This document shows positions 5,102 to 5,845 of a DNA stretch of 5,845 nucleotides, in pieces. Location of the stretch: NCBI GenBank assembly GCA_964615375.1, contig CAZTOW010000114.1, positions 1 through 5,845 of the forward strand. The letters run 5' to 3'. Position 1 is the stretch's first letter. Every line of letters starts with the position of its first letter. Below the pieces are notes generated by a model. It worked only from the letters and a program-made list of their open reading frames with translations, made no database searches and was not told the origin of the DNA. Position numbers and translations under genes: made by a program. Source of the DNA: CAZKWG01 sp964615375 (lineage in GTDB: Bacteria > Myxococcota_A > UBA796 > CAZKWG01).

Positions 5102-5115
5102 CATCTTTTCTCCTT
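5102..5115 (-). promoter_or_regulatory. Near-ideal ribosome binding site with in-frame ATG
   Basis: On the minus strand AAGGAG (5110-5115), five bases, then ATG (5104-5102). The ATG is in frame with the leftward gene, 49 codons ahead of the start at 4957, with no stop between. It is the best Shine-Dalgarno and start pair on this strand, so the longer product (166 residues) is a serious alternative. Confidence 0.45.
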
Positions 5116-5148
5116 TTCTACGCGCGCAGCGTCCAATAAGGTGCCTTG

Positions 5149-5787
5149 ATGCTGAACCCGAAGCCCATCCCCTCCGCAGTTCCGCTCCCACCGGAGCTCG
5201 GGCAGCCCCTGAGTGAGCTCGCCCGGGCCTGGTACCGCTCCGAGGCGCGGCCCCGGGTGCGACCCGAGGTCGCCCGCCACTGGGACGAGGTGATCGCCCG
5301 CTGGCTCAGCGATCCCCGCGCGCCGCTGCTCCTGCGCCGAACCGGAGAGCGGGGTGTGGCCCAGAATCACCCCTCCGGGCGCGTCATGGTCCATGTGGAC
5401 AACTCGCCCGCGCACTGGACCTTGAGCGCGGCCCTCATGGGGCTCACGCCGAGCGTCGAAGAGCTCCTCGACGCCCTGTCCAGCGGCGAGCTGCCGGTGA
5501 CCTTCGCGATGTCAGCGAGCGAGAAGCAGGAGAAGCCCCGCTACACTGGCCTGCTCAATCAGAGCCGGATCGGCAGCCGCCTCAACAAGGCCGCCTGGAA
5601 GGTCTGCCACATCGACGAGGTCGGTCTCGGCCAGCGCCGGAACGCGGGCCCTCCCGGTCTGCCGGAGCTCCGGGAGGCGACCCGACGTCTGCTGGCCCCC
5701 TCCAACATGTTCCTGGTCCCGAACAGCCACGGTGGTCTCGGGGAGATCCCGGAGTTCATCGAGGTCTTCCGGGCGCGTGGCGCCTGA
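5149..5787 (+). CDS. Unknown 212-aa protein, possible HNH-like C-terminal motif
   Basis: No family is assigned with confidence. The ATG at 5149 has AAGG 7 bases upstream; a TTG directly before it (5146) is a less likely start. Residues 1-20 are Pro-rich. Residues 38-55 are helical (RPEVARHWDEVIARWL). Residues 60-92 look beta-rich (LLLRRTGERGVAQNHPSGRV, then VHVDNSPAHW). Residues 103-112 are a helix (VEELLDALSS). The strongest pattern lies in the last third: LNKAAWKVCHIDEVGL (145-160), then LLAPSNMFLVPNSHGGLGEI (181-200). H154, N186 and H194 fall in a histidine/N-x7-H arrangement reminiscent of ββα-metal (HNH) nucleases, where a strand ending in a histidine is followed by N..LVP..H. The gap between H154 and N186 is long and no zinc-binding cysteine pair is present, so this is a lead, not an assignment. 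It has no signal peptide, so it is probably cytoplasmic. Confidence 0.87.
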   Translation: MLNPKPIPSAVPLPPELGQPLSELARAWYRSEARPRVRPEVARHWDEVIARWLSDPRAPLLLRRTGERGVAQNHPSGRVMVHVDNSPAHWTLSAALMGLTPSVEELLDALSSGELPVTFAMSASEKQEKPRYTGLLNQSRIGSRLNKAAWKVCHIDEVGLGQRRNAGPPGLPELREATRRLLAPSNMFLVPNSHGGLGEIPEFIEVFRARGA

Positions 5788-5832
5788 CCGACCGTACATC
5801 CTCGCCCTGCCCCCCTCATCAGCACATGAGCT

Positions 5833-5840
5833 GGAGGTGA
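5833..5840 (+). promoter_or_regulatory. Perfect Shine-Dalgarno for a gene beyond the right edge
   Basis: GGAGGTGA is a full complement of the usual 16S rRNA tail. With only five more bases in the window, the start codon should be at or just after 5846, giving a rightward gene about 60 bases after the stop at 5787. The GTG inside the motif is too close to it to be the start. Confidence 0.6.
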
Positions 5841-5845
5841 GTCTG

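Larger units (their letters stand above)
4958..5148. other. 191-bp divergent spacer
   Basis: This lies between the leftward gene (start 4957) and the rightward gene (start 5149). It holds a 16-bp palindrome (5030-5045), a G7 run near 5006-5012, a possible minus-strand promoter (5063-5091) and two AT-rich patches (5046-5070 and 5101-5120) in GC-rich surroundings. If the leftward gene starts at 5104, much of it is coding instead. Confidence 0.55.

Noticed and set aside
5100..5148. Promoter with -10 CAATAA just before the gene at 5149
   Set aside because: It would give an almost leaderless transcript without the AAGG site, and there is no acceptable -35 at the right distance.
5105..5191. Start at 5191 for the leftward small gene
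   Set aside because: It would run into the opposite gene's start region, has no ribosome binding site, and the added residues are Arg/Gly/Ser-rich noise.

Overview
The window is 5.8 kb of very GC-rich DNA. In the genes, codon third positions are mostly G or C, which fits a high-GC bacterium. A myxobacterium-like host is plausible from this composition and from the style of the secreted protein, but nothing in the sequence proves it. I recognise no housekeeping gene, rRNA, tRNA, CRISPR array or transposase. All seven proteins are unknown or only weakly assignable, as expected of an accessory or mobile region.

Layout: (1) A leftward gene, cut by the left edge, encodes a small Gly-rich protein with a Lys-rich, then low-complexity tail (1-574). 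(2) A 560-bp gene-free region (575-1134) separates it from a rightward operon. It contains ten copies of GCGACA(A/T) within 765-1050, two on the minus strand and eight on the plus strand. Two of them form a perfect 13-bp inverted repeat, and an AT-rich patch lies inside the array. It looks like an iteron array, or a multi-operator control region shared by the divergent units. (3) A rightward cluster follows. Two proteins with acidic and proline-rich disordered regions (1135-2391, 2418-3083) precede a compact 163-aa protein coupled by an ATGA overlap (3080-3571), then a secreted two-part protein with a signal peptide (3623-4486). (4) A convergent gap holds two strong hairpins, one a 13-bp terminator-like stem. 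(5) A leftward gene for a small helical protein (4604-4957) has a second possible in-frame start at 5104 with a much better ribosome binding site. (6) A divergent spacer contains a 16-bp near-perfect palindrome. (7) A rightward 212-aa protein (5149-5787) has a faint HNH-like C-terminal motif. (8) A perfect Shine-Dalgarno sequence at the right edge announces another gene just outside.

How the genes work together is inference. The first three genes of the rightward cluster look like one functional unit: no signal peptides, disordered linkers, tight spacing. They are probably expressed from, and perhaps feed back on, the repeat-rich region. A replicon, plasmid or virus-like element would explain an iteron array surrounded by orphan genes, but no replication initiator, integrase, capsid or packaging gene is visible here.
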